Shown here: positions 20,801 to 30,167 of the stretch, piece by piece
Numbering within the stretch: position 1 is the stretch's first letter
How the letters are laid out: each line of letters starts with the position of its first letter
Assembly (NCBI GenBank): GCA_964036045.1
Contig: OZ038378.1
Coordinates: forward strand, 24,603,935-24,667,934
Source: Eutreptiella sp. 'Long Island Sound 2002'
Taxonomy: Eukaryota; Euglenozoa; Euglenophyceae; Eutreptiales; Eutreptiaceae
Length of the DNA: 64,000 nt
Direction of reading: 5' to 3'
The notes under the pieces: model-generated
Told to the model about the DNA's origin: nothing
What the model saw: the letters and a program-made list of their open reading frames with translations, nothing else
The model's database searches: none
Made by a program: the position numbers and the translations under genes

Positions 20801-23178
20801 CACGGCGGTCGCACGGGGCCCTGCCCCACTCGGCTTCTGGGGCCCAGCCCCTCGGTGATCGCACGGGGCCCTGCCCCACTCGGCTTCTGGGGCCCAGCCC
20901 CTCGGTGATCGCACGGGGCCCTGCCCCACTCGGCTTCTGGGGCCCAGCCCCTCGGTGATCGCACGGGGCCCTGCCCCGCTCGGCTTCTGGGGCCCAGCCC
21001 CTCGGTGATCGCACGGGGCCCTGCCCCACTCGGCTTCTGGGGCCCAGCCCCGCGGCGGTCGCACGGGGCCCTGCCCCACTCGGCTTCTGGGGCCCAGCCC
21101 CTCGGCGTTCGCACGGGGCCTTGCCCCACTCGGCTTCTGGGGCCCAGCACCTCGGCGGTCGCACGGGGCCCTGCCCCACTCGGCTTCTGGGGCCCAGCCC
21201 CTCGGCGTTCGCACGGGGCCTTGCCCCACTCGGCTTCTGGGGCCCAGCCCCTCGGTGGTCGCACGGGGCCCTGCCCCACTCGGCTTCTGGGGCCCAGCCC
21301 CGCGGCGGTCGCACGGGGCCCTGCCCCACTCGGCTTCTGGGGCCCAGCCCCTCGGCGTTCGCACGGGGCCTTGCCCCACTCGGCTTCTGGGGCCCAGCAC
21401 CTCGGCGGTCGCACGGGGCCCTGCCCCACTCGGCTTCTGGGGCCCAGCCCCTCGGCGTTCGCACAGGGCCCTGCCCCACTCGGCTTCTGGGGCCCAGCCC
21501 CACGGCGGTCGCACGGGGCCCTGCCCCACTCGGCTTCTGGGGCCCAGCCCCACGGCGGTCGCACGGGGCCCTGCCCCTCTCGGCTTCTGGGGCCCAGCCC
21601 CACGGCGTTCGCACGGGGCCCTGCCCCACTCGGCTTCTGGGGCCCGGCCCCACGGCGGTCGCACGGGGCCCTGCCCCACTCGGCTTCTGGGGCCCAGCCC
21701 CTCGGTGATCGCACGGGGCCCTGCCCCACTCGGCTTCTGGGGCCCAGCCCCTCGGTGATCGCACGGGGCCCTGCCCCACTCGGCTTCTGGGGCCCAGCCC
21801 CTCGGTGATCGCACGGGGCCCTGCCCCGCTCGGCTTCTGGGGTCCAGCCCCTCGGTGATCGCACGGGGCCCTGCCCCACTCGGCTTCTGGGGCCCAGCCC
21901 CGCGGCGGTCGCACGGGGCCCTGCCCCACTCGGCTTCTGGGGCCCAGCCCCTCGGCGTTCGCACGGGGCCTTGCCCCACTCGGCTTCTGGGGCCCAGCAC
22001 CTCGGCGGTCGCACGGGGCCCTGCCCCACTCGGCTTCTGGGGCCCAGCCCCTCGGCGTTCGCACGGGGCCTTGCCCCACTCGGCTTCTGGGGCCCAGCCC
22101 CTCGGTGGTCGCACGGGGCCCTGCCCCACTCGGCTTCTGGGGCCCAGCCCCTCGGCGGTCGCACGGGGCCCTGCCCCACTCGGCTTCTGGGGCCCAGCCC
22201 CTCGGCGGTCGCACGGGGCCCTGCCCCACTCGGCTTCTGGAGCCCAGCCCCTCGGTGATCGCACGGGGCCCTGCCCCACTCGGCTTCCGGGGCCCAGCCC
22301 CTCGGTGATCGCACGGGGCCCTGCCCCGCTCGGCTTCTGGGGCCCAGCCCCTCGGTGATCGCACGGGGCCCTGCCCCACTCGGCTTCTGGGGCCCAGCCC
22401 CTCGGTGATCGCACGGGGCCCTGCCCCACTCGGCTTCTGGGGCCCAGCCCCTCGGCGGTCGCGCGGGGCCCTGCCCCACTCGGCTTCTGGGGCCCAGCCC
22501 CTCGGCGTTCGCACGGGGCCTTGCCCCACTCGGCTTCTGGGGCCCAGCACCTCGGCGGTCGCACGGGGCCCTGCCCCACTCGGCTTCTGGGGCCCAGCCC
22601 CTCGGCGTTCGCACGGGGCCTTGCCCCACTCGGCTTCTGGGGCCCAGCCCCTCGGCGGTCGCACGGGGCCCTGCCCCACTCGGCTTCTGGGGCCCAGCCC
22701 CACGGCGGTCGCACGGGGCCCTGCCCCACTCGGCTTCTGGGGCCCAGCCCCACGGCGGTCGGTGATCGCACGGGGCCCTGCCCCACTCGGCTTCTGGGGC
22801 CCAGCCCCTCGGCGGTCGCACGGGGCCCTGCCCCACTCGGCTTCTGGGGCCCAGCCCCTCGGCGGTGGCACGGGGCCCTGCCCCACTCGGCTTCTGGGGC
22901 CCAGCCCCACGGCGGTCGCACGGGGCCCTGCCCCACTCGGCTTCTGGGGCCCAGCCCCACGGCGGTCGCACGGGGCCCTGCCCCACTCGGCTTCTGGGGC
23001 CCAGCCCCTCGGTGATCGCACGGGGCCCTGCCCCACTCGGCTTCTGGGGCCCAGCCCCTCGGTGATCGCACGGGGCCCTGCCCCACTCGGCTTCTGGGGC
23101 CCAGCCCCTCGGTGATCGCACGGGGCCCTGCCCCTCTTGGCTTTTGGGGCCCAGCCCCACAGCAGTCGCACGGGGCAC
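17870..23178. repeat. 50-bp satellite array, about 106 monomers
   Basis: Perfectly spaced 50-bp monomers, each starting cttctggggcccagcccc. Each monomer holds two 13-base hairpin sequences, GGGGC-CCA-GCCCC and GGGGC-CCT-GCCCC. Variants differ in a short variable box (ggcggtcgc, ggtgatcgc or ggcgttcgc). Three monomers carry a 7-base extension that combines two variants (near 20041, 20204 and 22757). Rare variants repeat at 850-bp and 500-bp spacing, which shows higher-order copying. The last monomer (23141-23178) is degenerate. All three minus-strand frames are open across the array; I do not regard them as genes. Confidence 0.95.
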
Positions 23179-24859
23179 GGGGTCCAACTCCTGGTCTGCA
23201 CCAATAGATTGCCATCAGCAGCACTCAGGGCCCCCCACACGCGGCGTCCCCTGCGTCGAGACGGAGGCCACTGCTCGTCCCTTCGCACATCGGCACGGCC
23301 ACGAGTACGCGCGGGGGATATGGCGGTGCGGCAGGGGCACGAACCCTGGGAAGGGAGAGCGCGGGTGAGGCTGGGTGGCCCGGGTGCACGACAGGGGAGG
23401 GTGCCTGTCCCTCACAGCACAGCACCGTTCTCCCTCGGGGGGCACCCTCGGGGGGTGGCAGGGATGGGCCCTGGGCTGACTCGGTTTTAAAACCGAGGGA
23501 CCCCGGTATCGACACGGCCCAGAACCCACGAAGGCCTGGGGCTCCAGTGATGCCAGCCACAGGCGTCGATGTCGCACTGGAACATGCGCGGGCCGCACGC
23601 CGTATGTCCCGACCTTTGGCCAGTGAGCACGTGGGGGGGGGGGGGGATGAGGGGCGGCCTGTGGACCGCTCCCCCGGGGGGCCGTTCTGACCTGAACCCC
23701 CCTCTGCCCTCCCCGAGTGGGCAATGGTAATGGGGGGGGTCATGGGGGGCGCGGCCCCCATACTGTTCTGGTGCGCCGCCGTGCGCCGCCCCCAGGTTTG
23801 GTCCGCGCTGCTCCGGCGCGCTGGTGTGGGTCGGGAGCAGGCGGCTGGGGGCGCTTGGGCGCGCAGTGTGCAGGTCCAGCCGCATCCCCCCCCCCCCGGC
23901 GTTGCGGTCCCTTCTGGGAGAGGGGGGGCGTCTCCTCGGCTCCGGGGAGGCGGAGGGTTGCCCCTCTGGTCCTCAAGCTGGGGGGGCGAGCGGGGGGGCG
24001 GGGGGCTGGGGGGGCCGCTCCGCCGCCCCCCGCCCCCCCGCCCCGTCAGGCGTCGGCCTGCCATCCGTTGTCTCCGGCGCGCCCCCCCTGGGGTATATCC
24101 GTGCCGTGGGGGTCGCCGGGCGGCCGCGGGCGTCGAGCGCGGCCAAGTTGGCCGCCAATGGGTCAGTGCGGCGGGGGGGGGAGGGAGGGGGGGGGAACCC
24201 CCCCCGCCCTGGTTCGCGCCCCCGCCTTCCCCAGGCCGGCCTCTGAAAGGGCCGCTCCGTTTGCGCCGTCCTGGGCGCCGCCGGTCCGCCGTCGGTCGGC
24301 AGTGGGCAGGGCGGGAGCGTGCAGGCGGTTCACCGGGGGCGCTTGCCGCGGCCGCAGTGCCCCCTCACCCCGGGTGTAGCGGCCTCTTCGGGGGGGCTGC
24401 GGGGCCGCCGTCTCTTCGGTCCGCCTCCGTCCGCTCTTGGGCCTGAGGGGGGGGGGGGGGCGGGAGTGGGGGGGGCCCACTGGTCCCCTCGCGCTGCCCC
24501 CTGACGGCCGAGGGGGGCGGCCTGGAGGTCCCGGCCCGGGGGACCAGCCGTCGGCTGGAGGGTCGCACTCTTCCCCCACCCCCCTCTACCTGGAGCCGGA
24601 CCCTCGTGCAGGCCCTCGCTGGGGTCCCTTGTCCCCCCCGCCGTCGCCACGCGGCGCTGGCCGGCCAGGGGCGGCCGTGAGGGTTGGCGGTCAGCGGTTA
24701 GCGGGCTGCGGGGCAGTAGGTTCCCCCCCGCGCTCGTGCCTTCGCCCTCCCTCCCGCTGGAGGTGGCGCGCGCTCCTCCGTCACACCGTATCGTGGGGGG
24801 GGCGTGGGTTGGGGGGCCCAGCTCCCCCCCCCACTGTCTCGCGTCTGCCGTCTGAGCCG
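23179..24859. other. GC-rich region between satellite and L2 ORFs
   Basis: About 1.7 kb with long G and C runs. Many overlapping ORFs appear on both strands, all of low complexity (Pro, Ala, Gly, Arg), as expected from GC content. I see no convincing coding sequence. If the L2 block is one element, this would be 3' untranslated sequence. Confidence 0.5.
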
Positions 24860-25429
24860 TCACCTGCGCCGCCGCTTGTGTGGGGGCTGGGGCTGTGGTG
24901 GTGGCGGGTTGCGCCGGCGGTAGCGCCAGTGGGCGAGGGTGCTGCGCAAGGCCCGGGGGAGCCAGTTGTTGGCGCCTGCGTCCGTGATGCGGAGCACCGC
25001 CCCCCCTTCCAGGAAGGCCGGCCACGTCGGCCCCCTGTCGGGCGACACCGCCCAGATCACTGACCTGAAGACCCTCTCGTGGTTCTCTGGGGCTGCCCAG
25101 CCCCCCAGAGGTACCTCTCGGTGTCCTCCGTCCCTCCGGAGCAGCACGGCATCGAAAGGCCGGTTCCTCAGCCCCCTGGTGGACCCCTGGTGGGCCCAGC
25201 TCAACCACCGGTACACCTCCCCCACCAGGGGGAGGGCCTCATCCCCCAGAGGGTCCGGGACCGTGCCCCAGTGCCGGTCCCAGGGCCGGGCTCCCCCTGC
25301 CCCTCGCGCCGGCTCCCCCTGCAGCCCCTGTGCCTGCGGCGCCGGTGCCGCGCCCCGCCCCACCCCCGCCGAGGCCATACGCGCCGGCTCCACTCTCGGC
25401 GCGGGGGGGCTGGCTGGTGCTCGGGTCAT
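24860..25429 (-). CDS. L2 C-terminal module protein, unrecognised
   Basis: 189 codons ending in a basic tail (PPHKRRRR). The central part is less biased than its surroundings: GEVYRWLSWAHQGS, RPFDAVLLRRDGG, HERVFRSVIWAV and LRITDAGANNWLPRAL. The layout (RW-WA helix, RG segment, Trp-rich helices, basic end) resembles the C-terminus of LINE-1 ORF3, which has ELRRWAKWAGGAG and ends in KRARKGPK. I infer the same module in a related element. I cannot name a function. The listed N-terminus is arbitrary, since the frame may continue from upstream ORFs by frameshift. Confidence 0.45.
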   Translation of the reverse strand: MTRAPASPPAPRVEPARMASAGVGRGAAPAPQAQGLQGEPARGAGGARPWDRHWGTVPDPLGDEALPLVGEVYRWLSWAHQGSTRGLRNRPFDAVLLRRDGGHREVPLGGWAAPENHERVFRSVIWAVSPDRGPTWPAFLEGGAVLRITDAGANNWLPRALRSTLAHWRYRRRNPPPPQPQPPHKRRRR

Positions 25430-25743
25430 GGGGGTTGGGGGGGGACGAGCACTCCGGCGTCAGGGTCGATGTTGTAGAGGTTGTGGTGGTGGTGGTGGTG
25501 GTGGTGGGTTTGGTGCGCCGGCATCTGTTGGATGCCGGGAGAGATGCACCTCACCGGCTGCACGTCCGGCTGCGGGGGTGCCCCGCCCCCTGCCCCCCTC
25601 CCTTCGACCCGCCCTCCCCCCCGGGCTCCCATGCCCCGTCCCGCCTGTCCCTGGGGGCCCGTGGCACCCTTGCCCTTGCCCTTGGGCCCCCTTCCGGCCC
25701 CCACGCCTGTGTCCCCTGCCCGTGCCGTGGGTCCCACCCCCTG

Positions 25744-26913
25744 TCACCCACGCCCTGGCCTGCCTGCTCGCCCACCGTCCCTCGCTCCGCTCCATGCACC
25801 TGGGCGCCCTGCCCGCGCCCCTGCGCGCCCTTCCCGTGGCCTGGCCCCTTCCCGGCTCCCTGCCCTGTTTTGCGCCGCCCGCTGCCCGCGCTCTGTCCCC
25901 CTCCGCTGCTGCTGGCCTCGGTGCCCTGTCCGTGTTTGCGCCCTTGCTCCTTGCCGCGTGTGCCCTGGCCCGCTTGCTGCGCGTGCCCCTGGGCACTTCC
26001 CCAGTCGCCTCCTGTCCCCCGCTCCGCGCTCCCGTGGCTGGCACGCAGCTCCGCCTGCGCGCCATCCCCTCCTTCCTGGATCACGTGCCGGGCGTCCCGC
26101 TGCCTTTGCAGCTGCGGCAGCGTGACGCCCGGCGGCGAGCGCTCGGGCGCCTGGGGGCGGACGTGCTGCGTCCGCCCCAGGGGGAAGGGCTTGAAGGGGA
26201 ACGGCTTGGGGGGGCTGGTGTGGGTGTGGGTGGGGTTGGTGTGGGCGCGGTACTTCGCGCCCTCCCTGCCCACTGCTGCTGCTGCGGCGGCCGCCGGCGA
26301 GGCGCCCGTGGCCCGTGCGGGGTCCGTCGCCAGCTTTCGTGGCGTGCTGGGGGCCGCGGCGTGGCCGGCCGAGGCGTCGGCGCAGCCCGCCGGGGCGTCT
26401 GTTGCAACCCCTCGCGCACCCTCCCAACTCCCCTCTGCGGCTGCGGCGGCCCTCGGCGATGCGCCCGGTTCCTGCGCCGGGGCTACCCCCCGGGTCGGCG
26501 GCGTGCCGGGGGGCCGCGGTCAGGGCCGCGGCGCAGCTCGCTGGGGCTGCGGTCTCCATTCCCCGCGCGTCTGGGGCCCCCTCCCGGGGCGGGGCGGCAG
26601 GGCTTGCTGTTTGGGCGGCGGGGGCGGTCACCTCGGCAGGCTCAGGCTCCCGGGTCGACGGCCCGGTGTCAGCGAAGGCCGCCCGGGGCTGTCCAGCCGG
26701 CGGCCCGACCGGCACCGCCGCCTCCGCCAGCCACCGCTCCTCGCGCTCCGCGGGGGTCTCCCCCGCCCCTTCCGGGGAGACGGGGGAGCGGGAGCGGGAC
26801 CGGCGGTGGTGGCGGTCGTCCTGCTGGGGGAAGCCATCGGAGTCTGACATCCCTGTTATCCTGGTAGGCATGCGTGGTGGCAGGTGCGCCCTTCCCACTA
26901 CCTCCCGGTGCAT
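25744..26913 (-). CDS. L2 RS/Pro-rich ORF starting at a UGAUG overlap
   Basis: 389 codons. The ATG (26911-26913) overlaps the TGA of the preceding ORF as UGAUG, an arrangement used for termination-reinitiation in some LINEs. The N-terminal part has an RS-type stretch (HHRRSRSRSP) near residue 35, then a region rich in Ala, Pro, Gly and Arg with no domain. LINE-1 ORF3 also has an RS-rich region before its C-terminal module. The low-complexity second half could be an artefact of GC-rich DNA. Confidence 0.4.
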   Translation of the reverse strand: MHREVVGRAHLPPRMPTRITGMSDSDGFPQQDDRHHRRSRSRSPVSPEGAGETPAEREERWLAEAAVPVGPPAGQPRAAFADTGPSTREPEPAEVTAPAAQTASPAAPPREGAPDARGMETAAPASCAAALTAAPRHAADPGGSPGAGTGRIAEGRRSRRGELGGCARGCNRRPGGLRRRLGRPRRGPQHATKAGDGPRTGHGRLAGGRRSSSSGQGGREVPRPHQPHPHPHQPPQAVPLQALPPGADAARPPPGARALAAGRHAAAAAKAAGRPARDPGRRGWRAGGAACQPRERGAGDRRRLGKCPGARAASGPGHTRQGARAQTRTGHRGQQQRRGTERGQRAAQNRAGSREGARPREGRAGARAGRPGAWSGARDGGRAGRPGRG

Positions 26914-28142
26914 CAGTGTTCTGCCATGGGCAGTGCTGTGCAGTGCTCTGCGGGGGGGAGGGGGGGAGGGGGTGGGGGGTCGGCTGTGGCGTCAGCCCCG
27001 TACGGGCGAGGGCCGGTGGCCATCCATCGGCATCGGGAGGGGAGGCAGGGGAGCCACGCGGCCCACGCGTCGCGCCACAGCTCCCAGTCTGGGGCGGGGC
27101 TCGGGCCTCTGGGCCCCCGGGGGTCGTCGGGTGGTGCCGGGGGGAGCCCCAGGTGGACCCCCGTAACGGCGGTGACCTCCTGTGTTCGCAGGAAGGTGTG
27201 TACCCCGTCCCGCGCCGCGGGCGCCGGGAGGGGGGGGCAGGGTACGGCTGCTGCCCCATAGAGGTGGGTGGGGCTGATCCCCAGGACCCGTTCCGGGTCC
27301 CGGCGGGTCGCGACGATGAGGAGGAGCAGGGGAGTGCCAGGGCGCTCTTGCCAGAGGACCTGCCCCCTGTGGTGGGCACTCCTGGTTCTGGAGAGGGAGG
27401 GGGACAGGTCTGGGTTGGCCCAGCCGCGGGGCGCGTGCGTCGCCGACGTGAGGGCGCGGCACCAGGCGGGCTCCCTAGGGAACGCCTCGCACACGATGGC
27501 GCACGGGGGGGTCGGCCTGGTGCCGTCGTACATCGGGTTGGTCGGCCGGGGGCGGGCGGGCGGCTCGTCCGCGCCTTCCACGAACACCGTGATTTCGCCC
27601 ACCTCGAGGTCCTCGTCCGGTGGGTGTAGAAGGTGGAGCGCCGCATCCAGCTTGGACACTCCCCCCGGGTATGGGGTCCGCGCCTGGTTCAGGTACGGGG
27701 CCGTGTCCCCGGGGTAGCGCGTCCTGAGGGCGTGCAGCAGGGCTGGGGCGCTGCTGCGGAGGGACATGGCAGACCCCGCTCCCGTTAGCCGCAGGGTGTC
27801 CCCCATGGACAGGGGCCGGCCCGACCGGTTGGACTCCCGCCACTCCATCCAGTGCCCGTAGAGGGCCGCCTCCGGGCCGATGAGCCCCGGCTGGATGGTG
27901 TTGACGATCCGGTGCATCGCCGGGAGGAGCGTAGGGGCCCCCGCTTCGTTCAGGGCGCGGACGGCCGGGAGGGCGGTCTCGTTGAGGAAAGCCCTCGCAC
28001 TGCCCGTCGGGTCACGTCGTGCGGCAGCGTGCGCCTCATGCGCCTCTGCCACCGCGTCCGCTACCAGGCCCCGGACGATCGCCTCCTGCACTTGGCAGCG
28101 GGCCCTGGCGTGTCCCGGTCCATCCCCCCATCGGCCTGGCAT
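26913..28142 (-). CDS. L2 ORF, unrecognised 409-residue protein
   Basis: Starts at ATG 28140-28142 and ends in the UGAUG overlap. The N-terminal 300 residues have balanced composition and predicted helices (VQEAIVRGLVADAVAEAHEA, PAVRALNEAG, AALYGHWMEW), so this is likely a real protein. Later segments LLLLIVATRRDPERVLGIS and TAVTGVHLGLP could form a beta-rich core. The order loosely follows the protease-like half of LINE-1 ORF3, but the Cys-Gly of that protein is not found, so if homologous it is inactive. The C-terminus is proline-rich. Confidence 0.5.
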   Translation of the reverse strand: MPGRWGDGPGHARARCQVQEAIVRGLVADAVAEAHEAHAAARRDPTGSARAFLNETALPAVRALNEAGAPTLLPAMHRIVNTIQPGLIGPEAALYGHWMEWRESNRSGRPLSMGDTLRLTGAGSAMSLRSSAPALLHALRTRYPGDTAPYLNQARTPYPGGVSKLDAALHLLHPPDEDLEVGEITVFVEGADEPPARPRPTNPMYDGTRPTPPCAIVCEAFPREPAWCRALTSATHAPRGWANPDLSPSLSRTRSAHHRGQVLWQERPGTPLLLLIVATRRDPERVLGISPTHLYGAAAVPCPPLPAPAARDGVHTFLRTQEVTAVTGVHLGLPPAPPDDPRGPRGPSPAPDWELWRDAWAAWLPCLPSRCRWMATGPRPYGADATADPPPPPPLPPAEHCTALPMAEH

Positions 28143-28181
28143 GGTACTGCGGGCTCTGCAAAGGGTCGCGGCGGTCGGGGG

Positions 28182-28635
28182 TCAGGGCGCGAACACGTGC
28201 GACAAGTGTGCAACGGATGTGGTGTCCCGCAGGTGCACGTGGATCCACAGAAGGGCAGCGCCCGCGGGGCCCGCGCGTTCGCGTGAGGGGGCGTGTGCCC
28301 CCTCGATGCGCCGGTGCAAGGCCTCCTCCTCCGTGCGCCTGCGCGGGCCCACGGGAGGTTCGAGCCAGGGGCACGCAGCCAACTGGGCACACCGCGCTGC
28401 GGAGGACACCGTGTCGCATTCCCCGCAGAGTCGGCAGTATGTGGGAGGTGGGAGGGCGGCGACCAAGGGTCGAGATGGCGGAGCCAGAGGTCGTCCCACC
28501 TCTGTCAGAGGGAGTCCCGGATCTCCAGCAGGCGGGCGCGGACGCGGCGCTGGTAGTCCCTGCCGAGCGTCTTTCTCTGGACCTCCCGCCACGTGTCATC
28601 GGGGAGAATCCCGTGGTTGTGGAAGGCACCGCCAA
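28182..28635 (-). pseudogene. L2 upstream ORF remnant with zinc-finger-like cysteines
   Basis: Two coding-like stretches in different frames. The first (28505-28635) holds DDTWREVQRKTLGRDYQRRV and ends in TGA, after which QRWDDLWLRHLDPW continues in the same frame. The second (28182-28592) holds YCRLCGECDTV followed by His/Cys residues, then a charged helix, and ends in TGA. It looks like the C-terminal end of a LINE polyprotein (zinc finger after RNase H) that was 5'-truncated at the TE3 junction and damaged by a frameshift. Confidence 0.4.
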
Positions 28636-29300
28636 TGGTACCAAAAGGCGGAGTTGTCCTTGCGGTTGCAGTAAAATTGTGAGTCCGCGTTCTGCTTTGA
28701 AGCGAACAGCTCAATGAAGTCTGAACCCGTCTGATCTCCTTCCAAAGATAAGTACGCAAACCCTTGTCTCTTCATCTCCGTCGAAAGCTTGTAGTTCTCA
28801 GTACGAGCGAGCTGCGCGTGGAGGGCCACCATACCTTCCAGCTTCATGTCTGCGCCTAAATTGACCGACAGACCTTGGATGACCTGCACGGAGGGTTTTG
28901 GTGTGGTGTCCTCGTTCAGTGGGACTTCCACGAGTTGCCCATTTCTCTGAACCAGTAAATGGTGGGGCGCTTGCAGGGAGAGGTACTTGATGTGCGGGTT
29001 GGCTTCAAAGAAGTCATTCCCCAGGATCACGTCAAACGCGTCGGTGTCAAAGGTGGCGAACGAGAAAGGGATGTCCTCTTCTCCCACGTGAACAACTCTT
29101 TATGTCTCCCCACTTGTCAGCTGTACAGCTCCGTTGCCAACCGTGACTCCGGAAATTTCACCCATTTGCGTCTGGCCTTGCTCCACCAGTCTCTCCGCCA
29201 CTAAGCTGTTACTGGCGCCCGTGTCGAGTAACCCGTGATACTTTTGCTCCCCCATTGAGACCAGGCACGCGTAGAGCCTCTTTCCCGAGGTCCCACCCCC
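28636..29300 (-). pseudogene. TE3 protease and partial methyltransferase-like module
   Basis: In frame with Gag across the UAG at 29301-29303. The DTGAS motif and the following protease segment match TE2. A TAA at 29100-29102 replaces a Glu codon of TE2 (GAA to TAA), so protease is broken. The module's IELFAS and NSAFWYHW are present; NPxF and the rest are lost at the junction with L2. Confidence 0.8.
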
Positions 29301-30167
29301 CTACTTCTGTGCGGCCTGAAGGGGTTTGAGTGGAATCCCGTGCTTCTCGCATTGCTGGAGAAGGTACTTCTCCATGGACAACAGCTTCCTCTTCTTTTTG
29401 TTGCTTCCTTCCTCTTCAGGTGCTGCCACAGGAGCGGGATTCGGTGCTGGCTTCGGTGAAGGTGCAGGCTTCGGCGCAGGCTTCAGAAATGGCTGCGCGG
29501 CCGGCTTGGGGTTAACAGGTTGACCTTGCTGTGGTGCTTGCTGTTGTGCATTCCAGTCTTCTTGTTGTTTCTTGTCATCCTTTTGCTTCTTCCAACAGTT
29601 CGACGCTGCGTGGTTCCTTTTTCCACAGTATTTGCAGTAGATGGTAACCTTGAAAGCAGGTGGAGGATGTTCTTGCATCCATTGCCAGCCTCTTCCACCT
29701 TTGCCTTTGCCGCCGCCTTGCCCTTGACCTTTTCCTTTTCCTCTGCCACCGCCTTTGCCTTCTCCTTTGCCTTTGCCAGTAAACAGTTCGGCCTCAGCGT
29801 TGTACTGCGCATAGTTGAGGTTCGCGTGGCGGTCGGCGGCTTGATCAGACTCTCGCTCCATGGACAGGGCTTTAAGCAGTCTTAGTAGATCGGAGTAGCT
29901 GTGGGTAAGGGCCTTGCGCGCTGGCGTGTCTTTGCACTCTGACCATGTCTTCCCTGGGATCTTGCTGCGCAACAGAATCAGTTTGTCGTACTCAGAGTAA
30001 CCACACGTAAGCCTTGCAACCAGTTTTCTGACTCTTGCCTCCATCTGATTGATCTCGTCCAGCTTGGGGAACTCCTTAAACTTGGAGAGATCTAAGAGTT
30101 GTTGGCGAATGTGCATATCAGTCTCGAACACAGGGAAGGTCTCCTCAATCTTAGAAAGAAACTCCAC
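29301..30167 (-). CDS. TE3 Gag, C-terminal part
   Basis: Open frame of 288 codons ending at the conserved UAG (29301-29303; followed by GGG GGU GGG). It begins in capsid-like sequence (EETFPVFETDMHIRQQLL, compare TE1 EKTFPVYETDLSVRTQ), then the SMERESDQAADRH segment, a Lys/Gly-rich stretch, and a knuckle CKYCGKRNHAASNC. The tail is a Pro/Lys repeat of the PKPAPNP kind. The real start is in the overlapping upstream ORF; a frame change at about 30165 separates them. Confidence 0.8.
   Translation of the reverse strand: MEFLSKIEETFPVFETDMHIRQQLLDLSKFKEFPKLDEINQMEARVRKLVARLTCGYSEYDKLILLRSKIPGKTWSECKDTPARKALTHSYSDLLRLLKALSMERESDQAADRHANLNYAQYNAEAELFTGKGKGEGKGGGRGKGKGQGQGGGKGKGGRGWQWMQEHPPPAFKVTIYCKYCGKRNHAASNCWKKQKDDKKQQEDWNAQQQAPQQGQPVNPKPAAQPFLKPAPKPAPSPKPAPNPAPVAAPEEEGSNKKKRKLLSMEKYLLQQCEKHGIPLKPLQAAQK

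Larger units (their letters stand above)
16264..28635 (-). mobile_element. L2 block: LINE-like ORFs, satellite and GC-rich 3' end
   Basis: A 12.4-kb GC-rich block lying between the two halves of what may be one Ty3 element. Read on the minus strand it starts inside a LINE-like ORF, continues through three further ORFs (28142 to 24860), then a GC-rich non-coding region, a 5.3-kb 50-bp satellite and a terminal region ending in 2-3 units of a 7-bp repeat. It could be one long 5'-truncated LINE with a satellite in its 3' region, or several insertions side by side. No RT domain is present, so the LINE assignment rests on the tail and on similarity of plan to LINE-1. Confidence 0.45.

Noticed and set aside
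17870-23178. CRISPR array
   Set aside because: Repeats are continuous with no unique spacers, and the setting is eukaryotic.
17751-23288. ORFs of 1,845, 1,740 and 1,709 codons on the minus strand
   Set aside because: All come from a 50-bp satellite that lacks stop codons in every minus frame; three equally long overlapping frames and no start or domain argue against a gene.
23225-24579. Overlapping 130-280-codon ORFs on both strands
   Set aside because: Extreme GC and homopolymer runs leave few stops; composition is the same on both strands.
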